A stretch of DNA of 64,000 nt, from NCBI RefSeq assembly GCF_004078655.1, contig NZ_RZNC01000004.1, positions 62,001 through 126,000 on the forward strand. Direction: 5' to 3'. This stretch comes from Labedella populi (GTDB taxonomy: Bacteria > Actinomycetota > Actinomycetes > Actinomycetales > Microbacteriaceae). The first letter of the stretch is position 1; every line of letters begins with the position of its first letter. Made by a program: the position numbers and the translations under genes. A model generated the notes under the pieces. That model worked only from the letters and a program-made list of their open reading frames with translations, had not been told where the DNA came from and did no database searches. This document shows, in pieces, positions 35,015 to 44,078 of the stretch.

Positions 35015-36255
35015 TGAACGACGCCACCGACCGCACGCTCGCGGGAGAGGCCGGAAGCGCCTCCGATCGCTTGCACATCGCCATGATCGGCACGCGCGGC
35101 GTGCCCGCGGCCTACGGAGGGTTCGAGACGGCCATCGAGGAGATCGGTCGCCGACTCGTCGAGCGCGGCCACTCCGTGACCGTCTACTGCCGCTCGAAAG
35201 ACGGCGAGAAGCCGAGCGAGCACCTCGGCATGGAGCTCGTGCACCTCCCGGCCCTGCACGTCAAGATCGCCGAGACGCTCAGCCACACCGGGCTGTCGAC
35301 AGTGCACGCCGTCACCCACCGGGCCGCCGACGCCGCCTTCGTATTCAACGCCGCCAACGCGCCCTTCGTCCCGCTGCTGCGGGCCCGGGGTATCCCGACG
35401 GCGGTGCACGTCGACGGTCTCGAATGGAAGCGCGACAAGTGGGGCGGCGCCGGCAAGCGGTACTACCGCGCCGCCGAGTCTGCCGCCGTGCGCTGGTCGG
35501 ATGCCCTCATCGCCGACGCCCAGGGCATCGCGGACTACTACGACGACGAGTTCGGCGTCCCGACCGAACTCATCAGCTACGGTGCCACGATCATCGAGGA
35601 CCCCACCTCCCACAAGATCGCGGAGATCGGACTCACCCCCGGCGGCTTCCACCTCGTCGTCGCTCGGTTCGAGCCGGAGAACCACGTCCGCGAGATCGTC
35701 GAGGGCTACACCGCGAGCGATGCACACCTCCCGCTCGTCGTCGTGGGCTCGGCGCCGTACTCCGCCGAGTACACGGCCGCGATCGAGCGCATCGCGTCGG
35801 CCGACGACCGCATCATGATGCTCGGCGGCGTGTGGGACCAGCAACTGCTCGACGAGCTGTATGCCCACGCGCTCACCTACGTCCACGGACATTCCGTCGG
35901 CGGCACGAACCCGTCCCTGCTCCGAGCGATCGGAGCGGGAACGGCCGTGCTGGCCTGGGACGTCGGCTTCAACCGGGAGGTCACGCTCGAGGACGGCCGC
36001 TTCTTCGGAAGCCCCGCCGCGCTCGCTCGTCTGCTCGAGTCGGCGGAGTCCGACGTCAGCGCGACGCTCGCCACGGGTGATCGGCTGCGTGTCCGTGCCG
36101 AGACGACGTACGACTGGGACCTCGTCACGACGGGCTACGAACGCCTCGCCGCCCGGCTCGCCTCCGGCTACTCCATCCGTCCGATCGCACGATCGGCACG
36201 ACGCTCCTCGACATCGGTCCGGTCCGGCACGCCCGTCGCGACCCCCGTCTCGTGA
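35014..36255 (+). CDS. Glycosyltransferase with DUF1972 N-terminus (rhamnosyltransferase-like)
   Basis: A 413-residue GT-B glycosyltransferase. The N-terminus MIGTRGVPAAYGGFETAIEE (~residue 23) is the DUF1972 motif of Cps2T-like beta-1,4-rhamnosyltransferases, usually the enzyme adding the second sugar of an EPS or capsule unit. VARFEPENHVREIVEGY and HSVGGTNPSLLRAIGAG form the nucleotide-sugar-binding half. Its ATG overlaps the previous stop by one base and its end overlaps the next start (GTGA). Cytosolic face of the membrane. Confidence 0.88.
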   Translation: MNDATDRTLAGEAGSASDRLHIAMIGTRGVPAAYGGFETAIEEIGRRLVERGHSVTVYCRSKDGEKPSEHLGMELVHLPALHVKIAETLSHTGLSTVHAVTHRAADAAFVFNAANAPFVPLLRARGIPTAVHVDGLEWKRDKWGGAGKRYYRAAESAAVRWSDALIADAQGIADYYDDEFGVPTELISYGATIIEDPTSHKIAEIGLTPGGFHLVVARFEPENHVREIVEGYTASDAHLPLVVVGSAPYSAEYTAAIERIASADDRIMMLGGVWDQQLLDELYAHALTYVHGHSVGGTNPSLLRAIGAGTAVLAWDVGFNREVTLEDGRFFGSPAALARLLESAESDVSATLATGDRLRVRAETTYDWDLVTTGYERLAARLASGYSIRPIARSARRSSTSVRSGTPVATPVS

Positions 36256-37481
36256 GCGGCGCCACCGTGGGACGTCTCACACGGCCCGTCGAGAGGACCG
36301 TCGCACCGGCAGCGGCCGGATCCTCCTACCTGCTCGCGCATCCGAGCGCGGACCTCTACGGTTCCGACCGCGTCCTGCTCGAATCCGTCGAAGGCTTCGT
36401 CCGGGCCGGTGCCCACGTCACCGTCACCGTACCGGCCGACGGTCCACTCGTCCCCCTCCTCGAAGAGCGCGGAGCCGACGTCGTCTTCACCCCCACGCTC
36501 GTCCTGCGGAAGAGCCTGCTCACCCCCCGCGGACTCGTCGCGCTCGTCTCCCAGACCGTCGCGGGCCTGCGTGCGGGCCGACGGCTCATCCGCGAGGTGC
36601 GGCCGAACGTCGTCTGGACGAACACGATCACCATCCCTCTGTGGACGGTGCTCGCCCGCCTCTTCCGGATCCCGTCGGTCGTGCACGTGCATGAGGCCGA
36701 GGGATCCGCGTCGAGGGTCATGATGCGCGCTCTCGCACTGCCCTTGCTGCTCGCGGACCAACTCGTCGCGAACAGCAATTACAGTGCGGGAGTCCTGCGC
36801 GACTCCTTCGCTCGTCTCGGCGACCGCTGCACCGTCGTCTACAACGGCGTCATCGGTCCGGAGACGGTCAGCATGCCGCGCGACACCCTCGAGGACGAGT
36901 TGCGCGTGCTCTACGTCGGCCGACTCTCCCCCCGCAAGGGTCCTGACCTCGTCATCGAGGCGATCGCGGCGCTCCGCGAACGCGGCATCCCCGCTCGCCT
37001 CGATCTCATCGGAGCCGTCTTCCCCGGGTACGAATGGTTCGAGCAGGAGCTGCGGGACTCGATCGCGACCCACGATCTGCGCGACCGGGTGCGCCTCCGC
37101 GGCTTCCAGAACAGCCCCTGGCCGTTCCTCGCCGCGAGCGATGTGCTCGTCGTGCCGTCACGACTCGACGAGCCGTTCGGCAACACCGCGGTCGAGAGCG
37201 TGCTCGCCGCTCGCCCCGTGGTCGTGAGCGACACGTCCGGCCTGCGTGAGGCGGCGTGGGGGTACCGTTCGGCGCAACAGGTCGAACCCGGCGACGCCCG
37301 CGACATCGCCGACGCGCTCGAGCGTGTGTGGAACGACTGGGCGCGGTTCCGGAGCGAGGCGATCAGCGATGAGGCCGTCGCTCGCGAGCGCCACTCCGTC
37401 TCGACCTACCAGCACTGCATCGCCGACGCCGCGGCCGCCGTTGGGGTCGGCCGACGATCGCGGGCGCGGGCTCATGGGTGA
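36252..37481 (+). CDS. Glycosyltransferase family 4 protein
   Basis: A 409-residue GT-B enzyme. The N-terminal acceptor half contains HPSADLYGSDRVLLESVEGF. The donor half has VLYVGRLSPRKGPDLVIEAI (~220-239) and the E-x7-E-like SRLDEPFGNTAVESVLAARP (~300-319), hallmarks of GT4. It transfers a hexose in repeat-unit assembly; donor not predictable. GTG at 36252 overlaps the previous stop. The last ~60 residues are basic. Confidence 0.88.
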   Translation: MSGATVGRLTRPVERTVAPAAAGSSYLLAHPSADLYGSDRVLLESVEGFVRAGAHVTVTVPADGPLVPLLEERGADVVFTPTLVLRKSLLTPRGLVALVSQTVAGLRAGRRLIREVRPNVVWTNTITIPLWTVLARLFRIPSVVHVHEAEGSASRVMMRALALPLLLADQLVANSNYSAGVLRDSFARLGDRCTVVYNGVIGPETVSMPRDTLEDELRVLYVGRLSPRKGPDLVIEAIAALRERGIPARLDLIGAVFPGYEWFEQELRDSIATHDLRDRVRLRGFQNSPWPFLAASDVLVVPSRLDEPFGNTAVESVLAARPVVVSDTSGLREAAWGYRSAQQVEPGDARDIADALERVWNDWARFRSEAISDEAVARERHSVSTYQHCIADAAAAVGVGRRSRARAHG

Positions 37482-37544
37482 GACGGCAGCACCGGCTGCT
37501 CTCCGGCACCACGATGCGGCGGATCCCCTCGCGGCGCACACCCG

Positions 37545-38192
37545 TCAGAGCACGCCGCGGCGGAAGACGTCGAGGAGACGGTCGACCGTCGCGGTGACGT
37601 CGTCGAGGGCCGCCTCGTGTTGCCGATCGCCGAGGACGTGCCCATCGATCACGTCGAGCGGATCGCCCTCCGCACGCCCCCGGAACCAGCGCGAGAAGCT
37701 CGATCGCGCGGCCCGGACGGCGGGAGCGGCGAGGCCGCGCCGGGCGTGGGCCGAAGCGGCGAACCTCTCGAGGACCGACCCGCCGACGGCGGCCGGGGTG
37801 TCGTCGACATCCGCCTCGGCGAGCGCGACGGCTTCGCGCAGCGTGAAGGTCCTCGAGCGAGCGGACGGATCGATGCGAGCGACAGCGGCCCTCTCGGCCT
37901 TCGACGCCGTCAGGATCAGCCCCGAACCGGCCACGAGGGCAGCGGTCAGGACGCGCGACCGGTGCGCCCGGGCGAAGTCGGCGCCGTCCGGGGCCGTCGC
38001 CCACACGCGCTCGTCGACGCGCGCGCAGATCGCCGCTCCCGCGACGGCGCTCGCGCCAGCGCTCGAAGATGAGTGTCCCTCGAATTCGGGTATCGACCGC
38101 ATCCCGCGCTCCAGGAGATACTCGGCGAGAGGCGAGCGGCAGACGTTCGCAGCACACACCACCAGAAGGTTCCGGCCACGATTCTCGTCCAG
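37545..38192 (-). CDS. Low-molecular-weight protein-tyrosine phosphatase
   Basis: A 215-residue LMW-PTP-fold protein, with the active-site P-loop VVCAANVCRSPLAEYLLERG (C-x5-R) near residues 12-31. It likely dephosphorylates the Wzz/BY-kinase encoded divergently 106 bp away, the usual Wzb/Wzc pairing, and so tunes polymer length. The C-terminal third is longer than in the ~150-residue family minimum. The start is uncertain: GAAGGGAG sits 7 nt before a CTG at 38192, and a TAGGAT box lies upstream. The only other in-frame option, TTG 38219, overlaps that box. Confidence 0.82.
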   Translation of the reverse strand: MDENRGRNLLVVCAANVCRSPLAEYLLERGMRSIPEFEGHSSSSAGASAVAGAAICARVDERVWATAPDGADFARAHRSRVLTAALVAGSGLILTASKAERAAVARIDPSARSRTFTLREAVALAEADVDDTPAAVGGSVLERFAASAHARRGLAAPAVRAARSSFSRWFRGRAEGDPLDVIDGHVLGDRQHEAALDDVTATVDRLLDVFRRGVL

Positions 38193-38297
38193 GACCGCTC
38201 TCCCTTCGATACCGGCCAATCCTAACCGGCCCGTCGAAGGCACAACGCACAGGACGACCGGCGCCCGAGCCGGTCGGACCACCAGAGGGGGACTCGA

Positions 38298-39701
38298 ATG
38301 ACCATCCACGACTACATCACCGCCATCCGCAAGCAATGGATCGTCATGGTGATGCTCACGGTGCTCGGCGCCGGAGCCGGTTACGGCGTCGCGCAGACTA
38401 TGCCCGACATGTACCGCTCGACCGCGAGCACGTACGCGTCCACGGTCAACGGGGAGACGACGAGCGAACTCGTCCAGGGATCGACGTACGTGCAGAACCT
38501 CGTCCAGTCGTACGCGGCCATGGCGACCTCGCCCTACGTCCTCGAACCGGTCATCGAGGACCTCGACCTCGAGATGAGCGTCAAGGACCTCGCCCGGTCG
38601 ATCTCGGCGGACACCCCGCTCAACACCGTGATCGTCGACATCTCGGTCGCGAGCGGCGACCCGCAGCAGGCGAGGGCCATCGCCTCGGCCGTCACGCGTT
38701 CGCTCGCCGAAGCCGTCGCCGACATCTCGCCCCGTGGTGTCGAGGACGCCCCGACCGTGCAGCTCACGATCATCTCCCCCGCTTCGACACCGGCGACTCC
38801 CTTCTCGCCCGACACGAAGATGATCGCCGGGCTCGGCGCCGGCGTCGGCCTGCTCCTCGGGCTCGCGTGGGCGGTCACCCGGGAGCTCGTCGACACGCGT
38901 ATCCGGTCACCGAAGGACATCGAGATGGTGACGGACTCGCCGCTGCTCGCCGAAGTCGGCCGCGGCCCCCGGGACCGCAGCCTCGCCCAGGTCATCCGCA
39001 CCAACCCGAACGGCGCGACGGCCGAGTCGTTCCGCGGGCTCTGCATGAGCCTCGCCTTCGCGGACGTCGACAAGCCCGTCTCCGCGGTCGTGGTGACCTC
39101 GGCGATGCCGGGGGAGGGCAAGAGCTCCGTCTCCGTCGGACTGGCCCTCTCACTCGCCGAGAGCATGGGTCGTGTCATCCTCATCGACGCCGACCTGCGC
39201 AAGCCCTCCATCGCCGAGTACACGGGCCTCGACGGCAGTGTCGGCCTCACGAGCGTGCTGCTCGGAGGCTCGACGATCGCCGATGCCGTCCAGCCCTGGG
39301 GCGCACCCGGTCTCGATGTGCTGACGGCCGGCACGATCCCCCCGAACCCCAACCAGTTGCTCGCTTCCGACACGATGCGGGCGACCCTCGCGGAACTCAA
39401 GAAGCGCTACGACTTCGTGGTCATCGACACCTCCCCGCTCATCCCCGTCACCGACCCGCTCTGGCTCGTGCACGAGACGGACGGCGCAATCGTCGTGTCG
39501 CGGAACAAGAAGACCAAGCGCCCGCAGCTCTCGAAGGCGATGGCGACTCTCGGATCGGTGGGCGCACGCGTGCTGGGCGTCGTCGCGAACGACGTCAAGG
39601 GCCATGATCGGCTGACGTATTACACGGAGTCCGAGAAGGCCCCGTCGCGGTCCGCTCGCGAGGGCCGCGTACCAGCGGCCACGGCAGCCGACGACGCCTG
39701 A
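38298..39701 (+). CDS. Wzz/BY-kinase polysaccharide co-polymerase
   Basis: A 467-residue chain-length regulator fused to a bacterial tyrosine kinase. There are two membrane helices (residues ~14-34 and ~175-195) with a Wzz-type outer domain between. In the cytosolic domain Walker A is SAMPGEGKSSVSVGLALSLA (~271-290), Walker A' is VILIDADLRKPS (~294-305) and Walker B is FVVIDTSPLIPV. The C-terminal tail has only two adjacent tyrosines rather than a Tyr cluster, so autophosphorylation may be limited. ATG at 38298 follows AGGGGG. A terminator follows. Confidence 0.9.
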   Translation: MTIHDYITAIRKQWIVMVMLTVLGAGAGYGVAQTMPDMYRSTASTYASTVNGETTSELVQGSTYVQNLVQSYAAMATSPYVLEPVIEDLDLEMSVKDLARSISADTPLNTVIVDISVASGDPQQARAIASAVTRSLAEAVADISPRGVEDAPTVQLTIISPASTPATPFSPDTKMIAGLGAGVGLLLGLAWAVTRELVDTRIRSPKDIEMVTDSPLLAEVGRGPRDRSLAQVIRTNPNGATAESFRGLCMSLAFADVDKPVSAVVVTSAMPGEGKSSVSVGLALSLAESMGRVILIDADLRKPSIAEYTGLDGSVGLTSVLLGGSTIADAVQPWGAPGLDVLTAGTIPPNPNQLLASDTMRATLAELKKRYDFVVIDTSPLIPVTDPLWLVHETDGAIVVSRNKKTKRPQLSKAMATLGSVGARVLGVVANDVKGHDRLTYYTESEKAPSRSAREGRVPAATAADDA

Positions 39702-39725
39702 CACGCGCGAGCCGCACCCCGTCGG

Positions 39726-39770
39726 AAAGACCCCGTAGCTTCCCCCTTTTGGGGGGCGACGGGGTCTTTT
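39726..39770 (+). terminator. Terminator after the Wzz/BY-kinase gene
   Basis: aaagaccccgt pairs with acggggtcttt, enclosing a second hairpin (ccccc tttt ggggg), followed by TTT. The inner C-run/G-run should not be confused with the EPS promoter element. Confidence 0.88.
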
Positions 39771-39838
39771 GCCGTCTCCGAGCGCGGCATTGCATGAGTC
39801 ATCCTCGATTTCCAGTGGACCCGACACGGAGGGCTTGC

Positions 39839-39913
39839 TACTCTTTCGACTGCCGTGTACCACGTTCGGGGGACAATACCTCCGCGAGGTGCACATCTCT
39901 CCACCCCCCGAAC
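39839..39913 (+). promoter_or_regulatory. -10 box and spaced inverted repeat upstream of the beta-helix gene
   Basis: GCTACTCT at 39837-39844 contains the same -10 hexamer (TACTCT) as the priming transferase promoter. Downstream, GTTCGGGGG (39864-39872) and CCCCCCGAAC (39904-39913) form an inverted repeat 31 nt apart in the leader. Confidence 0.45.
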
Positions 39914-39968
39914 ATGTCGACGACGGTCACCATCCCGTTGGACCGTCAGCCCATCGCAGAGGACAGCA

Positions 39969-42662
39969 GTGACCCACCGCCGAAATACGTTCAACGCGCC
40001 CGAGACGGACGCCCCTGTGTCAGCCACGACCCGTCGAGCTACACGTGAGGCGCGCCGCAGATCCGCGCGCACCTCCCGCGGAGCCGCCCTCGTGACGGCC
40101 GTCGCCGCCGCGGGTGCGCTTGCGGTCGGCAACCTCGCGTACGCCCCGCAGACCGCGAGCGCGGCCGGGTACGTCGAGGGCGATGTCATCGCCTCCGATT
40201 CCTTCTCTCGCTCCCAGGCCTCGGGCTTCGGGTCCGCCGACGAGGGAGGAGCATACGCGACGTCCACGACGGCGGGCCTCTCGGTCGGCTCGGGCGTCGG
40301 CACGATCGAGTTCCCCGACGGCGGGGAGGGCCGCAGTGCGGTGCTCACCTCCGCATCGTCTGCGGACGTGAGCACGGGGATCACCATCACCGCGCCTGAC
40401 TCGCCGACGACGGGTGGTGGCTACTACACCACCCTGCAGGCCCGGTCGAGCGGCGGGGGATACTACGGAGCCAAGCTGCGGGTGTCGCCCGACGGCAACG
40501 CCTCATTACGCATCGTTCGCGTGGACCGCGCGAGCGGCGAGACGAAGACTCTCGCAGCTCCCGTCGTCGTCGCCGGCGGCGTCGACGGTGGTACCTCGCT
40601 GCGCATCGACCTCGAGGTCGTCGGCTCCGACGAGGTGACGGTCAAGGCGCGCGCCTACGTGACCGGCGGCGACGCGCCGGACTGGCAGCGGACGGGCACC
40701 GACACGAGTGATCGTCGCCTTTCCGCCGGTGGCGTCGGGCTGTGGTCATACCTGTCGATGGGTACCGAGCCGCTCGCCCTCGAGCTCGACGACCTCCGGG
40801 CGGTCGAACTCGTCGCCGACACGAGCGCTCCCGCCCCCACGACCCCGGCCCCGGTCCCCGCCCCGACGACCCCGGCCCCGAGCCCGACGACCCCGGCCCC
40901 GAGCCCCACGCCGACGGAGGAGCCGTCGACGCCTGCTCCGGCGCCCACGCCGACCCCCACACCGACCCCCGCACCCACGGAGCCGGTCTCCTCGGGGAAC
41001 CGCGGGTCCGCACCGGTCGGTTCCACGTCCTACTCCGTCCCGGCGGGAGCCGTCTACGTCTCCTCCTCCGCCCGGTCGGAGGGCAACGGCACGCTCACCT
41101 CACCGTTCGCGACGGTCGAACGGGCCGTCGACGCGTCGAAGAGCGGTGCGACGATCGTCCTGCGCGGCGGCACGTACCACGAATACGTCGAGATCCCGAA
41201 GAACAAGCGCGTCACCATCCAGTCGTATCCCGGTGAGGCCGTGTGGTTCGACGGCAGCGAGAAGATCGGCGGCTGGACGAAGAGCTCGACCGGATGGGTC
41301 GTCGACGGCTGGGACTACGACTTCGACACGAGTCCGACCTTCACGAAGGGCGCACCCGACAACACGGACGAGTCGACGAGATTCGTCGACCCGAAGTACC
41401 CGCTCGCAGCCCACCCGGATCAGGTTTGGGTCGACGGAGCCCCCCTCACCGAGGTGGGGTCGCGCTCCGCCGTCACCGACGGCACCTTCTACGTCGACCG
41501 AGGAAGGGATCAGCTCGTCCTCGGCACCAACCCCTCGGGTCGTGACGTGAGGGCGAGCACGCTTCAGGTCGGGCTCAACGTGCTCGCCGACGGCACCGTC
41601 ATCCGCGGTATCGGCGTGCAGCGCTACGCCACGTCCGTCTGGCAGAAGGCGCCCCTTTACACGCAGGCCTCCGACGTCCTCATCGAGAACGTCGTGTCGC
41701 GCGCCAATGCGGCGTCCGGCATCTACGCGTCACGCGGATCCGACGTCACCTATCGCTTCCTCACGCTCTCGGACAACGGCCGGTCGGGCGGCGGCGCCGT
41801 CTACTCCGACGACTTCGCCCTCGAGCACTCCGTCGTCGTCGACAACAACACCCAGCACTTCAAGCAGCTCCCGGGGTCCGGAGGTTTCAAGGTGACACGA
41901 GCGCGCGGTGTCACCGTCGCGGACAACGAGATCCGCGACAACCTCACGAACGGCTTGTGGTTCGATGAGTCGGTCTACGACATCCGCGTCACCGGGAACG
42001 ATATCTCGGGCAACGCCGTCGGCCTGTGCCTCGAGCTCTCCGCCAAGATCGTCGTCGCGGACAACCGCATCCACGACAACCGGTCGCTCGGCCTGTTCAT
42101 CCAGAACTCGGGTGACATCCAGGCGTGGAACAACACGATCGTGGACAACGATGGAGCTCCCGTCACCATCGTCCAAGACCCCCGGCGGCAGACGAACCCG
42201 TCCGACGCCGGCCACGACCCTCGCCAGAAGCAACCCGACATGACCGTGCCGTGGCTGACGCAGGACATCACGATCTCGAACAACGTGCTCGGTGGCGCCA
42301 CCGAGGGCGGTCTGTTCCACGTCGTCGACCAGCAGAAGAAGCTGACGGCCGAGCAGATGCGGATCACCACGAACGGCAACCTGTACCAGAACGCGAACAC
42401 CGGGCGCTACACCGTGGTGCGGTGGGCGAACGGCGGATCGGGGCTCACCTACTACCGCAGCCTCGAGGAGTTCACGCAGGACACCGGGCAGGAGAAGCGC
42501 TCCGACTTCATCCAGGGTGCCGACGCCGTCGGTCCGGACTTCTCCCTCACCGGACAGGCGAGCGACCTCGCGCGGGACATCTCCATGCCCGTCCCGTCCC
42601 GGCTCTCCGGACTGCTCGCGGCGCTCGGCCTTCCCGCCGTGGGCGCATCACCCACCCCGTGA
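39969..42662 (+). CDS. Secreted lectin-like and right-handed beta-helix protein
   Basis: An 897-residue exported protein. The basic N-terminus and hydrophobic stretch (residues ~35-60) end in a signal-peptidase-like TASA. Residues ~65-280 form a jelly-roll/concanavalin-like module (DSFSRSQASGFGSADEGG, then GGGYYTTLQARSSGGGYYG) that is repeated in the large secreted protein at 50026. A Pro/Thr linker lies at ~287-339. The rest (~357-810) is a parallel beta-helix with repeated VTVADNEIRDN/ITISNNVLGG turns, the fold of polysaccharide lyases and epimerases. A role in trimming or binding the EPS is inferred. GTG at 39969 has AGAGGA 4 nt upstream. The stop lies inside promoter element B. Confidence 0.82.
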   Translation: MTHRRNTFNAPETDAPVSATTRRATREARRRSARTSRGAALVTAVAAAGALAVGNLAYAPQTASAAGYVEGDVIASDSFSRSQASGFGSADEGGAYATSTTAGLSVGSGVGTIEFPDGGEGRSAVLTSASSADVSTGITITAPDSPTTGGGYYTTLQARSSGGGYYGAKLRVSPDGNASLRIVRVDRASGETKTLAAPVVVAGGVDGGTSLRIDLEVVGSDEVTVKARAYVTGGDAPDWQRTGTDTSDRRLSAGGVGLWSYLSMGTEPLALELDDLRAVELVADTSAPAPTTPAPVPAPTTPAPSPTTPAPSPTPTEEPSTPAPAPTPTPTPTPAPTEPVSSGNRGSAPVGSTSYSVPAGAVYVSSSARSEGNGTLTSPFATVERAVDASKSGATIVLRGGTYHEYVEIPKNKRVTIQSYPGEAVWFDGSEKIGGWTKSSTGWVVDGWDYDFDTSPTFTKGAPDNTDESTRFVDPKYPLAAHPDQVWVDGAPLTEVGSRSAVTDGTFYVDRGRDQLVLGTNPSGRDVRASTLQVGLNVLADGTVIRGIGVQRYATSVWQKAPLYTQASDVLIENVVSRANAASGIYASRGSDVTYRFLTLSDNGRSGGGAVYSDDFALEHSVVVDNNTQHFKQLPGSGGFKVTRARGVTVADNEIRDNLTNGLWFDESVYDIRVTGNDISGNAVGLCLELSAKIVVADNRIHDNRSLGLFIQNSGDIQAWNNTIVDNDGAPVTIVQDPRRQTNPSDAGHDPRQKQPDMTVPWLTQDITISNNVLGGATEGGLFHVVDQQKKLTAEQMRITTNGNLYQNANTGRYTVVRWANGGSGLTYYRSLEEFTQDTGQEKRSDFIQGADAVGPDFSLTGQASDLARDISMPVPSRLSGLLAALGLPAVGASPTP

Positions 42663-42699
42663 ATGGGGGAATGTGAGCATTCGTCACCTCGGCTAGTCT
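42655..42699 (+). promoter_or_regulatory. EPS promoter element B and -10 of the polymerase operon
   Basis: CCCCGTGAATGGGGG at 42655-42669, 24 nt before TAGTCT (42694-42699). The element overlaps the TGA stop (42660-42662) of the beta-helix gene. No good -35 hexamer. It drives the polymerase/acyltransferase/glycosyltransferase operon. Confidence 0.65.
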
Positions 42700-42752
42700 G
42701 ATGACGGCGCCACCGCACCGGTGGTGCCGTCATCGGCCGACGGGAGACGAGC

Positions 42753-44078
42753 GTGCAAACGAGCACACGAACGTCCCCGCAACGCCCGCTGCCCCCGCGC
42801 CCACTCGGCGTGCGGGACAGCGGCGACGTGCGGTTCACGGCACCGCGGCCGCTCGAGCAGATCATCGCGATCGTGCTGCCCGTGAGCCTCGGCGTCGGCT
42901 ACACGATCTCGAACGGCGTCCAGGTCGGGCACGTCGTCGCGTTCCTGCTCCTCCCGGTGTGGTTCTCGTCCGTCCGCCGCTTCCGGGGGGGCCGGATCGT
43001 CCTCACCCTCGGAGCCATCGCTCCGATCGGTGGCGCCGTCCTCACGGCGGTGGGTGCCGTGGACCATTCGGTCTCCCCCGTCGCCCTCTTCGTCAACAGC
43101 GTCGAGATCATCGGACTCGTGCTCGGCATCGGCTCGCTCTTATGGGCCCGTCGGGTCATCGGGGGACCGTGGGTCGCGGTCTTCTTCGGCCTCGGCATGG
43201 TCGCCGGTATCCCGTTCGGGAATGGCCTCAGTTCGGCCAATCCCTGGCGATTCGCCTACTCCCTCCCCCTGACGGTTCTCCTGCTCGCCATCGCCTGGCA
43301 GCTCAACAGCAGGGTGGCTGCCGTCATCGCCGCCGGTGGGTTGTGCATCGCGTCGGCGCTCAACGACGGTCGCGGGGCGAGCGCCATGCTCGCGATGACG
43401 GCCATGCTCGTCCTGTGGCAGGTCCGCCCCACCGCGGCGGGGCGTCGGGCGTCGGCCGTCCGCACGATGCTGAGCATCGCGGCGCTCGCGTCGGTCGTCT
43501 ACACCGTGGCGCAAGCGGTCATCCTCGGGGGGCTCCTCGGCGAGCGCACGCAAGAGCGCACCCAGGCCCAGATCGACACCTCGGGCAGTCTGATCCTCGG
43601 CGGTCGCCCGGAGGCCGGCGCCACCGTCAGTCTCATCGGCGAGCAGCCCCTCGGCTACGGCTCCGGTATCGTCCCGAACCTGTCGGACATCCTCACGGCG
43701 AAGACGGGCATGAGCGCCATCGGCTATTCGCCGAACAACGGGTACGTCGAGAACTACATGTTCGGGTCCACTTTCGAGGTGCACTCGATCGTCGGTGACC
43801 TCTGGATCCTGTACGGCCTTGCCGGCGCCGCGCTCGCCCTCGTGTTCTTCTTCACGACGTTCCAGATCCTCAGCCACGGGCTCGCCCATCGCGCCGCCAG
43901 TGCCCTCATCATCTGGCTCGCCGTCCGGATGCTGTGGAACCTCCTGTTCAGCCCCGTGCATTCCTCGGTACCGCTCATCATGCTCTTCCTCGGCATCGGA
44001 CTCGTCGCCCGCGCAACGGAACACACCCTCGCAGGACCCCCGCATCCCTCGCCACACCACGCGATCGGAGCCCGATGA
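42753..44078 (+). CDS. Wzy-like polysaccharide polymerase / O-antigen ligase family
   Basis: A 441-residue multi-pass membrane protein with about 11-12 helices and a large extracytoplasmic loop (ERTQERTQAQIDTSGSLILG through the IGYSPNNGYVENYMFGSTFE segment), the layout of Wzy polymerases and O-antigen ligases. It would join lipid-linked repeat units outside the membrane. GTG at 42753 has GGGAG 6 nt upstream. Its end overlaps the acyltransferase start (ATGA). The family is sequence-diverse, so the assignment rests on topology and context. Confidence 0.8.
   Translation: MQTSTRTSPQRPLPPRPLGVRDSGDVRFTAPRPLEQIIAIVLPVSLGVGYTISNGVQVGHVVAFLLLPVWFSSVRRFRGGRIVLTLGAIAPIGGAVLTAVGAVDHSVSPVALFVNSVEIIGLVLGIGSLLWARRVIGGPWVAVFFGLGMVAGIPFGNGLSSANPWRFAYSLPLTVLLLAIAWQLNSRVAAVIAAGGLCIASALNDGRGASAMLAMTAMLVLWQVRPTAAGRRASAVRTMLSIAALASVVYTVAQAVILGGLLGERTQERTQAQIDTSGSLILGGRPEAGATVSLIGEQPLGYGSGIVPNLSDILTAKTGMSAIGYSPNNGYVENYMFGSTFEVHSIVGDLWILYGLAGAALALVFFFTTFQILSHGLAHRAASALIIWLAVRMLWNLLFSPVHSSVPLIMLFLGIGLVARATEHTLAGPPHPSPHHAIGAR

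Noticed and set aside
39741-39757. CCCCC-TTTT-GGGGGG near 39745 as a fifth EPS promoter element
   Set aside because: It is the inner hairpin of a terminator (AAAGACCCCGT...ACGGGGTCTTT), lacks the AA(C)T spacer and is not followed by a -10 box at a fitting distance.
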